64,000 nucleotides of DNA from an uncultured Lachnoclostridium sp. (GTDB lineage Bacteria; Bacillota; Clostridia; Lachnospirales; Lachnospiraceae): the NCBI GenBank assembly GCA_947369165.1, contig CANBKJ010000003.1, positions 1 to 64,000 of the forward strand. The letters are read 5' to 3'. The notes below the pieces were generated by a model. The model did not search any database. It was not told the origin of the DNA and saw nothing but the letters and a program-made list of their open reading frames with translations. The translations under genes and the position numbers were made by a program. Every line of letters starts with the position of its first letter. Position 1 is the first letter of the stretch. Shown here piece by piece: positions 1 through 11,016 of this stretch.

Positions 1-1068
1 ATATATTTTTTCAAAAATACCTTCCGCCAATTCTGCCATCTTTTTATAGTCTTTGTCTTCAAATACTCCCATAATACCAATTTTTTTATTTTTTTTATAA
101 TAGGATAACACCGATTCGCAAAAAGAATACATGGCGGCCGGATTGTGGGCACCGTCTGCCACCACCACCGGATCACAGCTGATCTTCTCAAACCGCCCCT
201 GCCATAAGGTGTGTTCAAATCCCTGCCGCAGCTGCTGTGGCGATATGTCATACTTCCCCTTTAGCTGTCCGATACACTCCAGCGCCAGACAGGCATTTTT
301 CACCTGAAAAGTCCCTGCCAGTGCAATGCGGATCCCCTGCCAGGAACCATAGTCAAAAAGAGAGCCTTCTGAATCCGTCTCCCGAATGCAGATCTGTTCC
401 AGACGAACTTCCGTCATAGTTGTATTTTTCTGTATACATGCGCGATGCAGGCATTGCTTCACCACCCTCTCTGTCTGGCACACCACCACCGGAACCTTCT
501 CTTTTATAATTCCCGCCTTTTCCATCGCTATTTTTTCCAACGTATCCCCAAGAAACTTCATGTGATCCATCGCCACTGGTGTGATGACGGAACAGGCTAC
601 ATTTTCCACTACATTCGTAGAATCAAGTCTGCCTCCCATCCCCGTCTCCAGAACCACAACATCACAATGCCATCTCGCAAAGGCAAGAAATGCGGCCGCC
701 GTCTCGGTCTCAAATTCCGTGGGCAGAACCTCTCCGCCCTCCTGCATACTATGGATCGCCGCCTGTACTCTGGAGATGATATCGTCAAACTCTTCCTGCG
801 ATATATACACGACTTTTTCTCCCTGCATCCAATGGATCTTTTCCCGCTCCTCAAAAACCGCCGGCGACACATATCTTCCCACTTTGTAACCGGCATATGC
901 CAGCGCTGTACTGACAAAGGATGCAGTAGATCCCTTCCCGTTAGTTCCCGCAATGTGAATAAACTGCAGCTTCTCCTGGGGATCTCCTAAAAGCTCCAAC
1001 AGCCGTTTTGTCGTATCCAGTCCCATCCGGATCCCCTCTCCAGCGGGTACGCTTTGATTATAATTCAT
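1..1068 (-). CDS. folC: Bifunctional folylpolyglutamate synthase/dihydrofolate synthase, truncated by the left window edge
   Basis: Minus-strand reading from ATG at 1068 gives MNYNQSVPAGEGIRMGLDTTKRLLELLGDPQEKLQFIHIAGTNGKGST..., with the Mur-ligase-like GTNGKGS motif. Open to window base 1, so absent from the ORF track. Confidence 0.88.
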   Translation of the reverse strand, partial: MNYNQSVPAGEGIRMGLDTTKRLLELLGDPQEKLQFIHIAGTNGKGSTASFVSTALAYAGYKVGRYVSPAVFEEREKIHWMQGEKVVYISQEEFDDIISRVQAAIHSMQEGGEVLPTEFETETAAAFLAFARWHCDVVVLETGMGGRLDSTNVVENVACSVITPVAMDHMKFLGDTLEKIAMEKAGIIKEKVPVVVCQTERVVKQCLHRACIQKNTTMTEVRLEQICIRETDSEGSLFDYGSWQGIRIALAGTFQVKNACLALECIGQLKGKYDISPQQLRQGFEHTLWQGRFEKISCDPVVVADGAHNPAAMYSFCESVLSYYKKNKKIGIMGVFEDKDYKKMAELAEGIFEKIY

Positions 1069-1120
1069 GGATTCCTCCTTACGCCTCTTTCTTTTGTTAG
1101 CCCAACGATGCCATTGAACT

Positions 1121-1158
1121 AAAAAGAGAACACCCCCTTATAAAGGAGGTGCTCTTTC
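1121..1158 (-). terminator. Rho-independent terminator after the ABC transporter operon
   Basis: Minus strand: AAAGAGCACCTCCTTTATAAGGGGGTGTTCTCTTTTT, an imperfect stem followed by a T-run, directly after the stop at 1158-1160. Confidence 0.75.
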
Positions 1159-1952
1159 TATGACAACAGCATTCTGTCATTGTCCATATCCTCACCGCTT
1201 GCCATGGCAAACTTGTGAAGCAGGTCATCCACCGTCAGTTTTTTCTTTTCTTCTCCAGAGATATCCAGGATGATCTTTCCACTGTTCATCATGATCAGAC
1301 GGTTTCCATTGGCAATGGCGTCCCGCATATTATGTGTGATCATTAACGTAGTCAGATTATCCTTTTTAATGATATTATTCGTCGTCTCCAGCACCTTGGC
1401 TGCCGTTTTGGGGTCAAGAGCTGCCGTATGCTCATCCAGCAGAAGAAGTCTCGGCTTTTTCAGCGTCGCCATAAGAAGAGTGACTGCCTGTCTCTGACCA
1501 CCAGACAGAAGTCCTACCTTGGAAGTGAGCCGGTTCTCCAGACCCAGATCTAAAATCTTTAAAAGGTCTCTGAAATGCTCCCTCTCCTGCTTGGAAATGC
1601 CTCTCCGAAGTCCCCTGCTCTTTCCCCGTCTCATGGCAAGGGCAAGGTTTTCATCGATTCCCATCGTAGCTGACGTTCCCATCATCGGATCCTGAAATAC
1701 CCGTCCAAGGAATGCCGCCCTCTTATTTTCCGGCATTTTGGTGACATCATTGCCATCGATAACGATATTTCCTTCATCCACATACCACACCCCGGCAAGG
1801 GCATTCAAAAGGGTAGATTTTCCGGCGCCGTTGCCGCCGATCACCGTCACGAAATCTCCTTCGTTTAGTTTCAGGGAGAGACCGTCCAGTGCCAGCTTCT
1901 CATTTACTGTCCCCGGATTAAAGGTTTTATAAATTTCATTTACTTCCAGCAT
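1158..1952 (-). CDS. ABC transporter ATP-binding protein
   Basis: Walker A GGNGAGKST, signature LSGGQRQAV, Walker B LLLLDEHTAALD. Confidence 0.93.
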   Translation of the reverse strand: MLEVNEIYKTFNPGTVNEKLALDGLSLKLNEGDFVTVIGGNGAGKSTLLNALAGVWYVDEGNIVIDGNDVTKMPENKRAAFLGRVFQDPMMGTSATMGIDENLALAMRRGKSRGLRRGISKQEREHFRDLLKILDLGLENRLTSKVGLLSGGQRQAVTLLMATLKKPRLLLLDEHTAALDPKTAAKVLETTNNIIKKDNLTTLMITHNMRDAIANGNRLIMMNSGKIILDISGEEKKKLTVDDLLHKFAMASGEDMDNDRMLLS

Positions 1953-1953
1953 G

Positions 1954-2886
1954 TCAGGCCACTCCTCTCTTCACTGGTTTTACCAGATATTTTTTCTTCC
2001 AGTAAGGAAGAGCAAGAAACAGTGCCACTACCACAGCGGAGAGCAGCTTCAGCAGGTCGGTATCCATACCAAACCAGATCACCACCTGAAGCACAACATA
2101 GTAGATCACCGCTCCCAAAACCACACTGAGCAGTTTCAGGGCAAAATTGCGGAAAATTCTTTCAAATACTACTTTTCCAATGATCACTGCCGCCAGTCCG
2201 ATTACAATGGCGCCACGGCCCATGTTGATATCTGCAAATCCCTGATACTGGGAGCAGAGTGCTCCCGACAGTGCCACCAGCCCATTGGAGATCATCAGTC
2301 CCAGAACTACATTCCAGTTTGTGTTGATTCCCTGGGCACGGCTCATATTCGGATTACAACCGGTAGCTCTCAGGGAGCACCCAAGCTCTGTGCCAAAAAA
2401 CCAATACAGGATACCGATGATCACAATACAGAAAATCGACACCACAAAGATGGAATTCTGATACAAGGGCACATTTTTCACATGCCGGAGAGATACCAGC
2501 AGATCATAATTCATAACACTGATCGCCTGATTTGCTTTTCCCATAATCTTTAAGTTGACAGAATACAGAGCAAGCTGGGTAAGAATTCCGGCAAGAATGG
2601 CAGGGATCCCCATAAACGTATGTAAAATTCCTGTCACCAGTCCGGCCAGCATTCCCGCCGCCAGCGCGGCCAGCATACTCACCCACACATTGTATCCGTT
2701 CAACATCATCATAATGCTTACCGCGCCGCCGGTACAGAGTGACCCATCCACGGTAAGGTCTGCTACATCCAGAATTTTATATGTGATATACACGCCGATC
2801 GCCATGATTCCCCAGATCAATCCCTGTGCTGCCGCACCGGGCATGGCACTCAGCAATACTGAAATATCCAAATCGCCTTCCTCCAA
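1954..2886 (-). CDS. ABC transporter permease (branched-chain amino acid/Trp-type)
   Basis: Polytopic membrane protein between the ATPase and substrate-binding genes. Confidence 0.88.
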   Translation of the reverse strand: MEEGDLDISVLLSAMPGAAAQGLIWGIMAIGVYITYKILDVADLTVDGSLCTGGAVSIMMMLNGYNVWVSMLAALAAGMLAGLVTGILHTFMGIPAILAGILTQLALYSVNLKIMGKANQAISVMNYDLLVSLRHVKNVPLYQNSIFVVSIFCIVIIGILYWFFGTELGCSLRATGCNPNMSRAQGINTNWNVVLGLMISNGLVALSGALCSQYQGFADINMGRGAIVIGLAAVIIGKVVFERIFRNFALKLLSVVLGAVIYYVVLQVVIWFGMDTDLLKLLSAVVVALFLALPYWKKKYLVKPVKRGVA

Positions 2887-2904
2887 ATCCCTGAGGAAAA
2901 AGAA

Positions 2905-3909
2905 TTATTCTTTTTCCTCGGTCTCTATTTTCTCATAGCCCTCCGGAATCTCCAAATTCAATTCCTTACAAATGCTTTCATTGTACTGTTTCGTCACCTT
3001 CGGAGCGTATTTTACCGGCATAGATGATACGTCGGTGCCATTTACAAGGATGTCATATGCCATCTCTCCTGTTGTGTATCCTAAATCATAATAGCTGATG
3101 GAAAGTGTCGCCACACCACAGCCTTTGCACATTCCCACTTCACCAACTACCACCGGAACTCCTGCCGGCACACAAGTGTTTTTCACTACCTCAGTATTGG
3201 CTGCCGCCGTATTATCGGTAGGGATGTAGATCACTTCACTGTTCTTGGCCGCATTGGCGATCACGGAAGCGATATCGTTGGAATCCACAAAAGAATAGTT
3301 GGTGCAGGTATATCCGTCTTTCTCAAGATAGGTCTTGATCGTCTCAACCTGATACAATGAGTTTGCCTCTGCTGAACAGTAAAACAATCCTATTTTCTTG
3401 GCATCCGGGAACAATTCCTTGATCATGGCTGCCTGCTCGTCCAAAGGCGCAAGATCCGAAGTTCCAGATACATTGATCCCTGTACTTCCCTTCCATTCCT
3501 TGATGTCAAGCGCTGTGGCATAGTCGGTTACGGAAGTTCCGAGAATCGGAATATCTACCGTACCAGAAACAGCAGCCTGCAGAGGTGCTGTGGCATTGGC
3601 AAGAATCAGATCTACATTTCCGGAAACAAAAGAATTGATGATGGTAGCACAGGTAGGTGAGTCTCCCTGGGCATTCTGTTCATCAAATGTAACCTTATCC
3701 CCAAGCTTCTCCGTCAGCGCATCCTTAAATCCTTTGGTTGCCGCATCCAGTGCGTCGTGCTGTACCAGCTGGCAGATACCGACGTTATAGGTCTTTCCGT
3801 CATCCCCACTGCCAGATTCTGAAGTTCCTTTTTCCGCTCCGCCACAGGCAGTCAGTGATAAGCTCATCACTGCCGTCAGTGCCATTGCGATTATCTTCCT
3901 ACATTTCAT
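2905..3909 (-). CDS. ABC transporter substrate-binding lipoprotein (ABC_sub_bind family)
   Basis: Lipobox LTACGG and a periplasmic-binding fold of the TrpX-like type (QLVQHDALDAATKGFKDAL...). Confidence 0.9.
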   Translation of the reverse strand: MKCRKIIAMALTAVMSLSLTACGGAEKGTSESGSGDDGKTYNVGICQLVQHDALDAATKGFKDALTEKLGDKVTFDEQNAQGDSPTCATIINSFVSGNVDLILANATAPLQAAVSGTVDIPILGTSVTDYATALDIKEWKGSTGINVSGTSDLAPLDEQAAMIKELFPDAKKIGLFYCSAEANSLYQVETIKTYLEKDGYTCTNYSFVDSNDIASVIANAAKNSEVIYIPTDNTAAANTEVVKNTCVPAGVPVVVGEVGMCKGCGVATLSISYYDLGYTTGEMAYDILVNGTDVSSMPVKYAPKVTKQYNESICKELNLEIPEGYEKIETEEKE

Positions 3910-4012
3910 TCTTATTCTCCTTTATATTTATTCCCGCACGGGCGATAAGAGATTTTGTCCCGCAAAATCTGTCCTATAGACTTCGCTGACACCGCACGGC
4001 ATTGATTACGGA

Positions 4013-5179
4013 TCACTTAATGATTCTTACCTTGATCACACCGTCAATGGCTTCCAGATCCTTCACAATCGCCTCTGTTGCCTCACTGCAGATATCGAAG
4101 ATCGTATAAGCGAAATCACCCCGGCTTTTATTGACCATGTTTTCAATATTAATTCCATCCTTAGCAAACACATTGGTAAATTTGGACAGCATGGAGTGTA
4201 CATTTTTATGTGCCACAGCGATACGTCCCTCCGTAGTACAAACCCCGGCATCACAGGTCGGATAATTGACTGAATTCACAATATTACCATTCTCCATAAA
4301 CTCCCGAATCTGTTTTACTGCCATTTTGGCACAGTTATCCTCAGACTCCTGTGTAGAAGCTCCCAGATGCGGTGTGACAATGGTGTTCGGTAGAGCTGCT
4401 GTTGTAGGATTCGGGAAATCCACCACATATTTTTTCACCTTGCCGCTCTCCAATGCCGCCTTCATATCCGGCTCATTGACCAGGGTATCTCTGGAGAAAT
4501 TCAGGAATACCACACCGTCCTTCATCTTATCAAATGCTTCTTTATCAAACATTCCCTTGGTGGAATCCAGTAGAGGCACATGAACGGTAATAAAATCACA
4601 CTCGCTATAGATCTCATCATAGGTTTTCACAAGAGTGATGTCCCTGGACATATTCAGCGCATTGTCCACGGAAAGATATGGATCACATCCATAGACCTCC
4701 ATGCCAAGGCGGTTCGCCGCATTGGCTACCAGCACACCGATAGCTCCCAGACCGATAATACCAAGTTTTTTACCGGAGATCTCAGTTCCGGCAAATGCCT
4801 TCTTCGCCTTTTCAGCTGTCTTGGCGATATCTCCATCCTCTTTATTGTCCTTCACCCACTCGATACCACCGACAATATCACGGGAAGCAAGGATCATAGC
4901 TGCCACAACCAGCTCTTTTACACCATTGGCATTAGCTCCCGGTGTATTAAACACAACAATTCCTTTTTCTGCACACTTCTCCAGCGGAATATTATTGACG
5001 CCGGCACCGGCTCTCGCTACGGCGGTCAAATGATCCGGCAGCTCCATATCGTGCATAGAGGCGCTTCTCACCAGCACAGCCTCCGCTGCATTTACATCCT
5101 CCACAATCTCATATTTATCATCCAGAAGATCCAGACCGCATGCCGCGATCGGATTCAGGCAGTTCACTTTTATACTCAT
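4013..5179 (-). CDS. serA: Phosphoglycerate dehydrogenase with C-terminal ACT domain
   Basis: LGIIGLGAIGVLVANAANRLGM NAD-binding motif; ACT tail; start overlaps the serC stop by 4 bp. Confidence 0.92.
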   Translation of the reverse strand: MSIKVNCLNPIAACGLDLLDDKYEIVEDVNAAEAVLVRSASMHDMELPDHLTAVARAGAGVNNIPLEKCAEKGIVVFNTPGANANGVKELVVAAMILASRDIVGGIEWVKDNKEDGDIAKTAEKAKKAFAGTEISGKKLGIIGLGAIGVLVANAANRLGMEVYGCDPYLSVDNALNMSRDITLVKTYDEIYSECDFITVHVPLLDSTKGMFDKEAFDKMKDGVVFLNFSRDTLVNEPDMKAALESGKVKKYVVDFPNPTTAALPNTIVTPHLGASTQESEDNCAKMAVKQIREFMENGNIVNSVNYPTCDAGVCTTEGRIAVAHKNVHSMLSKFTNVFAKDGINIENMVNKSRGDFAYTIFDICSEATEAIVKDLEAIDGVIKVRIIK

Positions 5180-6261
5180 GCTTTATTCTCCTCTTCAAAC
5201 TTCTTCATAAATTCAACCAGCTTCTCCACACCTTCCTTCGGCATTGCGTTGTAAATGCTTGCGCGCATACCACCTACCGTGCGGTGTCCTTTCAGGTTCT
5301 CAAAGCCCGCCTCCTTTGCCTCTTTGACAAATTTAGCATCTAACTCCTCATTTCCTGTCACAAAAGGCACATTCATCAGTGAACGGTCTTCTTTGCGAAC
5401 CGTACCCTTGAACATCTCACTGGAATCCAGGAAATCATAAAGAATTTTTGCCTTCTCTTCATTTTTCTCCTTCATCACAGCAAGGCCGCCCATCTTCTTG
5501 ATCCATTTGAATACCTTGCCGCATATATAAATGCCATATGCCGGAGGTGTATTGTAAAGGCTCTGGGCGTCAGAATGCGTCTTATACTGAAGCATGGTAG
5601 GAACCTTTTCATCCACGGTCTCAGGAATCAGGTCCTCACGGATAATAACGATCACAACTCCCGCCGGACCGATGTTCTTCTGAACACCGCCGTAAATCAC
5701 ACCGTACTTCTCCACATCCACAGGCTCGGATAAAAAGCAGGAAGAAACGTCTGCTACCAGTGTCTTGCCTTTTGTATTGGGAAGCGTTTTAAATTTGGTT
5801 CCATAAATTGTATTGTTCTCGCAGATGTACACATAGTCTGCATCTTCACTGATCGGAAGGTCGGAGCAGTCCGGAATGTAGGAAAATGTCTCATCCTCAG
5901 AAGAAGCGATCTTATTCGCCTTTCCGTATTTGCATGCCTCCTGGTATGCTTTCTTTGCCCACTGTCCGGTAACGATATAATCAGCCACACCGTTTTTCAT
6001 CAGATTCATCGGAATCATCGCAAACTGTTGAGATGCTCCTCCCTGCAGAAACAACACTTTGTAATTGTCAGGAATATTCATCAGCTCACGAAGGTCTGCC
6101 TCTGCGGTCTTGATGATCTCATCGTAAGCTTTGGAACGATGGCTCATCTCCATCACCGACATTCCGGTTCCTTTGTAATCCATCATCTCATCTGCTGCTT
6201 CCTTTAACACCTCTTCCGGTAAAACAGCTGGTCCTGCTGAAAAATTGTACACTCTAGCCAC
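5176..6261 (-). CDS. serC: Phosphoserine aminotransferase
   Basis: MARVYNFSAGPAVLPEEVL... and LFLQGGASQQFAMIPMN motifs. Confidence 0.95.
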   Translation of the reverse strand: MARVYNFSAGPAVLPEEVLKEAADEMMDYKGTGMSVMEMSHRSKAYDEIIKTAEADLRELMNIPDNYKVLFLQGGASQQFAMIPMNLMKNGVADYIVTGQWAKKAYQEACKYGKANKIASSEDETFSYIPDCSDLPISEDADYVYICENNTIYGTKFKTLPNTKGKTLVADVSSCFLSEPVDVEKYGVIYGGVQKNIGPAGVVIVIIREDLIPETVDEKVPTMLQYKTHSDAQSLYNTPPAYGIYICGKVFKWIKKMGGLAVMKEKNEEKAKILYDFLDSSEMFKGTVRKEDRSLMNVPFVTGNEELDAKFVKEAKEAGFENLKGHRTVGGMRASIYNAMPKEGVEKLVEFMKKFEEENKA

Positions 6262-6331
6262 TGCTAAAACCTCCTTAAAATATCATTATAAAATCATTGG
6301 TATATTCAGTCAGGGTTTCCCCCGGCGAAAT

Positions 6332-8008
6332 TTACTTTTTCAAATCTTCTTCGTTAAACGCTTCCTCGATTGGTGCCCCCGGTGCCACCATCGGCCACAC
6401 CTTATCATCCTGCGCCAGTGAACAACAGATTACCACCGGTTCCTCGGACTCCATCGCCGCCCTGATCACATCGTCTGTCTCTTCGCGCTTGGTAATGCGG
6501 TACGCCTTCGCCCCCAGTGCCTCAGATACCTTTACGTAATCCACCTTATCCTCTAATATTGTATTGGAATACCGTTTTCCATAGAACAATGTCTGCCATT
6601 GGCGAACCATACCAAGAGCATGGTTATCAAAGATCACCTGGATGATCGGGATACGATAACGGGAAGCGGTGGCAAGCTCATTCATATTCATACGGAAACA
6701 TCCGTCCCCGGCGATGTTGAATACATGCTTTTCTGGCATTCCCACTTTTGCCCCAATACAGGCGCCCAGTCCATAACCCATGGTTCCCATACCTCCGGAA
6801 GTAAGGAAAGTGCGCGGATTTTTATATTTAAAATACTGTGCCGCCCACATCTGATGTTGTCCTACATCTGTAGAAATAATAGCATCTCCGCCTGTCAGCT
6901 CGTTGATCCGCTCAATGATATAAGGTCCTGTCAGTACATCATCCCGGTACTGCATAGGCAGTGCCGCCTTTCTGGCAAGCACCTTGTCAACCCAGGGCTT
7001 ATGATACTGATTCTCCAGTTTTTTATTTAAGATCTCCAGAATGGATTTGAGGTCTCCTACAATGGAATAATCCACCTGAATGTTTTTATTAATCTCCGCC
7101 GCATCGATATCGATGTGGACGATTTTGGCATTGTAGGCAAACTTACTGGCGTTTCCAATTACGCGGTCGGAAAAGCGCACGCCCAATGCGATCAGGAGAT
7201 CGCACTCCGTCACACTGAGATTGGCGGTTTTGGTTCCGTGCATGCCAAGCATTCCTGTATAGTACTCTTCTGTACCGTCAAAAGCACCTTTTCCCATCAG
7301 TGTATCCGTAACCGGTGCATCTACTTTTTTAACAAACTCTTTCAGCTCTGCGCTGTCTCCGGATAAGATATTTCCACCACCCACAAAGATCATCGGCTTT
7401 TCCGAGCTGCGGATCGCCTGAACCACCGCTTCGATATCGCTCTCTTTGATGGTATCTGTCTTTCTCTGGATGATCTCTGGTGTCTGCGGTGCAAATTCTG
7501 TGACAGCCGCTGTCACATCCTTGGGGATATCTACAAGAACCGGTCCTGGTCTGCCGCTCTGGGCGATCTTAAAGGCACGTCTCACCACGCTGGCAAGGTC
7601 ATTGATATCCTTTACGATAAAACTGTGCTTCGTGACTGGCATCGTCACACCGGCGATATCCACCTCCTGAAAACTATCTTTTCCCAGAAGAGGAAGGGTA
7701 ACATTACAAGTGATCGCCACCATCGGAACCGAATCCATATAGGCGGTGGCGATTCCCGTTACAAGGTTTGTCGCCCCCGGACCGCTGGTCGCCATACAGA
7801 CACCGACCTTTCCAGTGGCTCTGGCATAACCGTCTGCTGCATGGGAAGCACCCTGCTCATGGGATGTGAGCACATGGCGCAATTTATCCTGATAACGATA
7901 TAACTCGTCATATACATTTAATATAGCACCTCCGGGATACCCGAATATGGTGTCAACTCCTTGCTCCAGTAAACATTCTATTAAGATTTGGGAGCCGTTT
8001 AACTGCAT
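6332..8008 (-). CDS. ilvB: Acetolactate synthase large subunit
   Basis: MQLNGSQILIECLLEQGVDTIFGYPGGAILNVYDELY; ThDP enzyme motifs GDGCFRMNMNELATA. Confidence 0.95.
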   Translation of the reverse strand: MQLNGSQILIECLLEQGVDTIFGYPGGAILNVYDELYRYQDKLRHVLTSHEQGASHAADGYARATGKVGVCMATSGPGATNLVTGIATAYMDSVPMVAITCNVTLPLLGKDSFQEVDIAGVTMPVTKHSFIVKDINDLASVVRRAFKIAQSGRPGPVLVDIPKDVTAAVTEFAPQTPEIIQRKTDTIKESDIEAVVQAIRSSEKPMIFVGGGNILSGDSAELKEFVKKVDAPVTDTLMGKGAFDGTEEYYTGMLGMHGTKTANLSVTECDLLIALGVRFSDRVIGNASKFAYNAKIVHIDIDAAEINKNIQVDYSIVGDLKSILEILNKKLENQYHKPWVDKVLARKAALPMQYRDDVLTGPYIIERINELTGGDAIISTDVGQHQMWAAQYFKYKNPRTFLTSGGMGTMGYGLGACIGAKVGMPEKHVFNIAGDGCFRMNMNELATASRYRIPIIQVIFDNHALGMVRQWQTLFYGKRYSNTILEDKVDYVKVSEALGAKAYRITKREETDDVIRAAMESEEPVVICCSLAQDDKVWPMVAPGAPIEEAFNEEDLKK

Positions 8009-8038
8009 AAATATGCACCTCTTTCCAGTATAGTATAA

Positions 8039-9709
8039 TTATTTCAATTCATTTTTCAGAATCGCTCCTGTATTTCCTGAGGTGACCAGGTTGGCATAAC
8101 GCGCCAGGTAACCGGTGGTAATCTTTGGTTCTCTCGGCTGCCAGTTCTTTCTTCTCTCAGCAAGTACCTCATCACTTACAGCGAGCTCCAGCATGTTGGC
8201 AGGAATATCGATCCGGATCTGATCGCCCTCTTCTACCAGCGCGATCGGACCGCCCACTGCCGCCTCCGGTGACACATGGCCAATGGAAGCGCCCCTGCTG
8301 GCTCCAGAAAAGCGTCCGTCTGTGATCAGTGCCACAGAGGATCCAAGTCCCATACCTGCGATGGCAGATGTCGGGTTGAGCATCTCTCTCATACCCGGAC
8401 CGCCTTTTGGTCCCTCATAGCGGATGACGACCACATCCCCTGCCACGATCTTTCCATTCTTGATGGCATCGATGGCATCCTCTTCGCAGTCAAAGACTCG
8501 TGCCGGTCCCTCGTGGACAAGCATCTCTTCTACCACGGCGGAACGTTTGACGACGGCAGAATCCGGTGCCAGGTTTCCCTTTAAGACGGCAATTCCTCCG
8601 GTCTCACTGTAAGGATTTTCCACCGGACGGATCACTTCCGGATTTTTATTAATACATCCCTCGATGTTCTCACCCACAGTCTTTCCTGTCGCTGTGATAA
8701 GATCTGTGTGGAGAAGTCCTTTTTTATTCAATTCGTTCATGACGGCATATACGCCGCCGGCTTCATTCAAATCTTCTATATACGTATGCCCTGCCGGTGC
8801 CAGATGACACAGATTCGGTGTCTTGGCGCTGATGGCATTTGCCTCATCCAGATTCAGGTCTACGCCTGCTTCATGAGCGATGGCCGGAAGATGCAGCATA
8901 CTATTGGTGGAACATCCCAGTGCCATATCCACGGTCAGGGCGTTCATAAATGCCTTCTCCGTCATAATATCCCTTGGACGGATATTTTTCTCATAAAGCT
9001 CCATTACTTTCATTCCCGCATGCTTCGCCAGCTTGATGCGCTCCGAATACACTGCCGGGATCGTTCCGTTTCCTTTCAGCCCCATACCGATGGCCTCCGT
9101 CAGACAGTTCATACTGTTTGCGGTGTACATACCGGAACAGGAACCGCAGGTCGGACAGGCATGGCTCACAAAATCATCCACTTCTTCTTCTGTCATCTTT
9201 CCCGCCGCGTGGGCGCCCACTGCCTCAAACATACTGGAAAGGCTTGTTTTCTTTCCCTGTACGTGTCCTGCAAGCATCGGACCGCCGCTGACAAATACGG
9301 TGGGTACATTCACTCTGGCCGCCGCCATCAGAAGTCCTGGTACGTTTTTGTCACAGTTTGGCACCATGACCAATGCATCAAAAGCATGGGCAAGTGCCAT
9401 ACACTCGGTAGAATCCGCGATCAGATCCCTGGTCACGAGAGAATATTTCATCCCCACATGCCCCATGGCAATTCCGTCACAGACCGCGATTGCCGGAAAT
9501 ACGATGGGCGTTCCTCCTGCCATCGCCACACCAAGTTTTACTGCCTCTACAATTTTATCAATATTCATGTGCCCTGGCACAATTTCATTATAGGAGCTGA
9601 CGATACCTACCAACGGCTTCTCCAGTTCCTCTTTTGTCATTCCCAATGCATTGAACAGGGAACGCTGTGGTGCTGTCTGCATCCCCTTCTTTACTGAATC
9701 ACTCTTCAT
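8039..9709 (-). CDS. ilvD: Dihydroxy-acid dehydratase
   Basis: [29 protein letters not shown]...; [19 protein letters not shown]. Start set at 9709, preceded by GAAAGGAGC (the ORF track starts at 9727). Confidence 0.95.
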   Translation of the reverse strand: MKSDSVKKGMQTAPQRSLFNALGMTKEELEKPLVGIVSSYNEIVPGHMNIDKIVEAVKLGVAMAGGTPIVFPAIAVCDGIAMGHVGMKYSLVTRDLIADSTECMALAHAFDALVMVPNCDKNVPGLLMAAARVNVPTVFVSGGPMLAGHVQGKKTSLSSMFEAVGAHAAGKMTEEEVDDFVSHACPTCGSCSGMYTANSMNCLTEAIGMGLKGNGTIPAVYSERIKLAKHAGMKVMELYEKNIRPRDIMTEKAFMNALTVDMALGCSTNSMLHLPAIAHEAGVDLNLDEANAISAKTPNLCHLAPAGHTYIEDLNEAGGVYAVMNELNKKGLLHTDLITATGKTVGENIEGCINKNPEVIRPVENPYSETGGIAVLKGNLAPDSAVVKRSAVVEEMLVHEGPARVFDCEEDAIDAIKNGKIVAGDVVVIRYEGPKGGPGMREMLNPTSAIAGMGLGSSVALITDGRFSGASRGASIGHVSPEAAVGGPIALVEEGDQIRIDIPANMLELAVSDEVLAERRKNWQPREPKITTGYLARYANLVTSGNTGAILKNELK

Positions 9710-9737
9710 ATCTAATGCTCCTTTCAAAAGCCAATTC

Positions 9738-9878
9738 TTCTATCCTACTTAATCTCTTCACAGATCGCGAAGCCATCCCGATCCTTCTATCCTAGTGTAT
9801 CTCCTCACAGATGGCAATGTGATCCCAATCCTTCCATCCTACCTAATCTCTTCACAGATCGCATTCCCCATCTCCACA
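9738..9878 (-). repeat. Three degenerate 47-bp tandem repeats overlapping the leuB 3' end and stop codon
   Basis: Units begin at 9738, 9785 and 9832, each with TTC[TC]ATCCTA...ATCTC[TC]TCACAGAT[CG]GC... The leuB stop is at 9839. Confidence 0.85.
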
Positions 9879-10924
9879 GTTCCCAGACAGGTTTTGCCCT
9901 CATCCATAATATCAATGGTCCGCAGTCCTTTTTTCAGCACTGCCTTTACCGCATTTTCAATGGCGTCGGATTCCTCAATCAGATTAAAGGAATACTTTAG
10001 CATCATAGCAGCAGATAAAATGGTAGCAATAGGATTTGCCTTATTCTGTCCGGCAATATCCGGTGCAGAACCGTGACTCGGTTCATATAGTCCAAGCGTA
10101 CCCTCGCCAAGACTCGCCGAAGACAGCATTCCGATGGAACCGGTCACCATACTGGCCTCATCGGATAAAATATCTCCAAACATATTCTCTGTCAGGATCA
10201 CATCAAACTGTTTTGGATCCTTCACCAGCTGCATGGCACAGTTATCCACCAGCATATCCGTCAATTCTACTTCTGGATAGTCCGCGCTGACTTCCTTCAC
10301 GACCTTTCTCCAAAGTCTGGAGGAATCCAGCACATTTGCCTTATCTACACTGCAGACCCGCTTACTCCTTTTCATCGCAATGTCAAAGGCCCATTTTGCG
10401 ATGCGCCGGATCTCAATCTCATTATATGTAAGAGTATCCGTAGCCTGTAGACAACCGTCTACCTCTTTCGTATATCTCTCACCAAAGTAAAGTCCCCCTG
10501 TCAGTTCCCTTGTGACGACAAAATCAAAACCGCCCTCGGTCAGTTCCTCTTTCAGCGGACAGGCTCCGCTCAGTTCATCAAATAGTACCGCCGGCCGAAG
10601 ATTACAAAAAAGCCCAAGGCCTTTACGAATCTTTAAAAGCCCTGCTTCCGGTCTCTTATCCGGTGGCAGCTGGTACCAGTTGCTCTGCCCCACATTGCCG
10701 CCGACGGCCCCCAGAAGTACGGAGTCACTGTTCTTTGCTCTCTCCAGGGTCTCCTCTGTCAGCGGTTCCCCATAAGCATCGATGGAACAGCCCCCCATCA
10801 GCAGTTCTTCGTATTCAAATGTATGTCCATAAACCTCACCAATTTTATTCAATACCTTCTTTGCCTCTCCCACGATCTCCGGCCCGATGCCGTCGCCCGG
10901 GATGACTGCGATATGATAATTCAT
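9839..10924 (-). CDS. leuB: 3-isopropylmalate dehydrogenase
   Basis: [25 protein letters not shown]...; start set at 10924 behind GGGAGGAAC (the ORF track starts at 10963). Confidence 0.95.
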   Translation of the reverse strand: MNYHIAVIPGDGIGPEIVGEAKKVLNKIGEVYGHTFEYEELLMGGCSIDAYGEPLTEETLERAKNSDSVLLGAVGGNVGQSNWYQLPPDKRPEAGLLKIRKGLGLFCNLRPAVLFDELSGACPLKEELTEGGFDFVVTRELTGGLYFGERYTKEVDGCLQATDTLTYNEIEIRRIAKWAFDIAMKRSKRVCSVDKANVLDSSRLWRKVVKEVSADYPEVELTDMLVDNCAMQLVKDPKQFDVILTENMFGDILSDEASMVTGSIGMLSSASLGEGTLGLYEPSHGSAPDIAGQNKANPIATILSAAMMLKYSFNLIEESDAIENAVKAVLKKGLRTIDIMDEGKTCLGTVEMGNAICEEIR

Positions 10925-10986
10925 AAATGTTCCTCCCAAATGGGTCAGTGTATAAAAACCCATATTTCTAAATTATTAACTTTTTT

Positions 10987-11016
10987 AGTATATAGCAAAA
11001 TGACTTGAACTGTCAA
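10987..11016 (-). promoter_or_regulatory. Sigma-A promoter for the leuB-ilvD-ilvB-serC-serA cluster
   Basis: Minus strand TTGACA-N18-TATACT; a short leader with ATGGGT/ACCCAT hairpin arms follows. Confidence 0.65.

Noticed and set aside
7499-7517. Palindrome TGTGACAGCCGCTGTCACA
   Set aside because: Lies inside ilvB coding sequence encoding DVTAAVT; probably a codon coincidence.
8708-9697. 329-aa plus-strand ORF
   Set aside because: Antisense to ilvD, whose protein is clear-cut; no domain in the antisense product.
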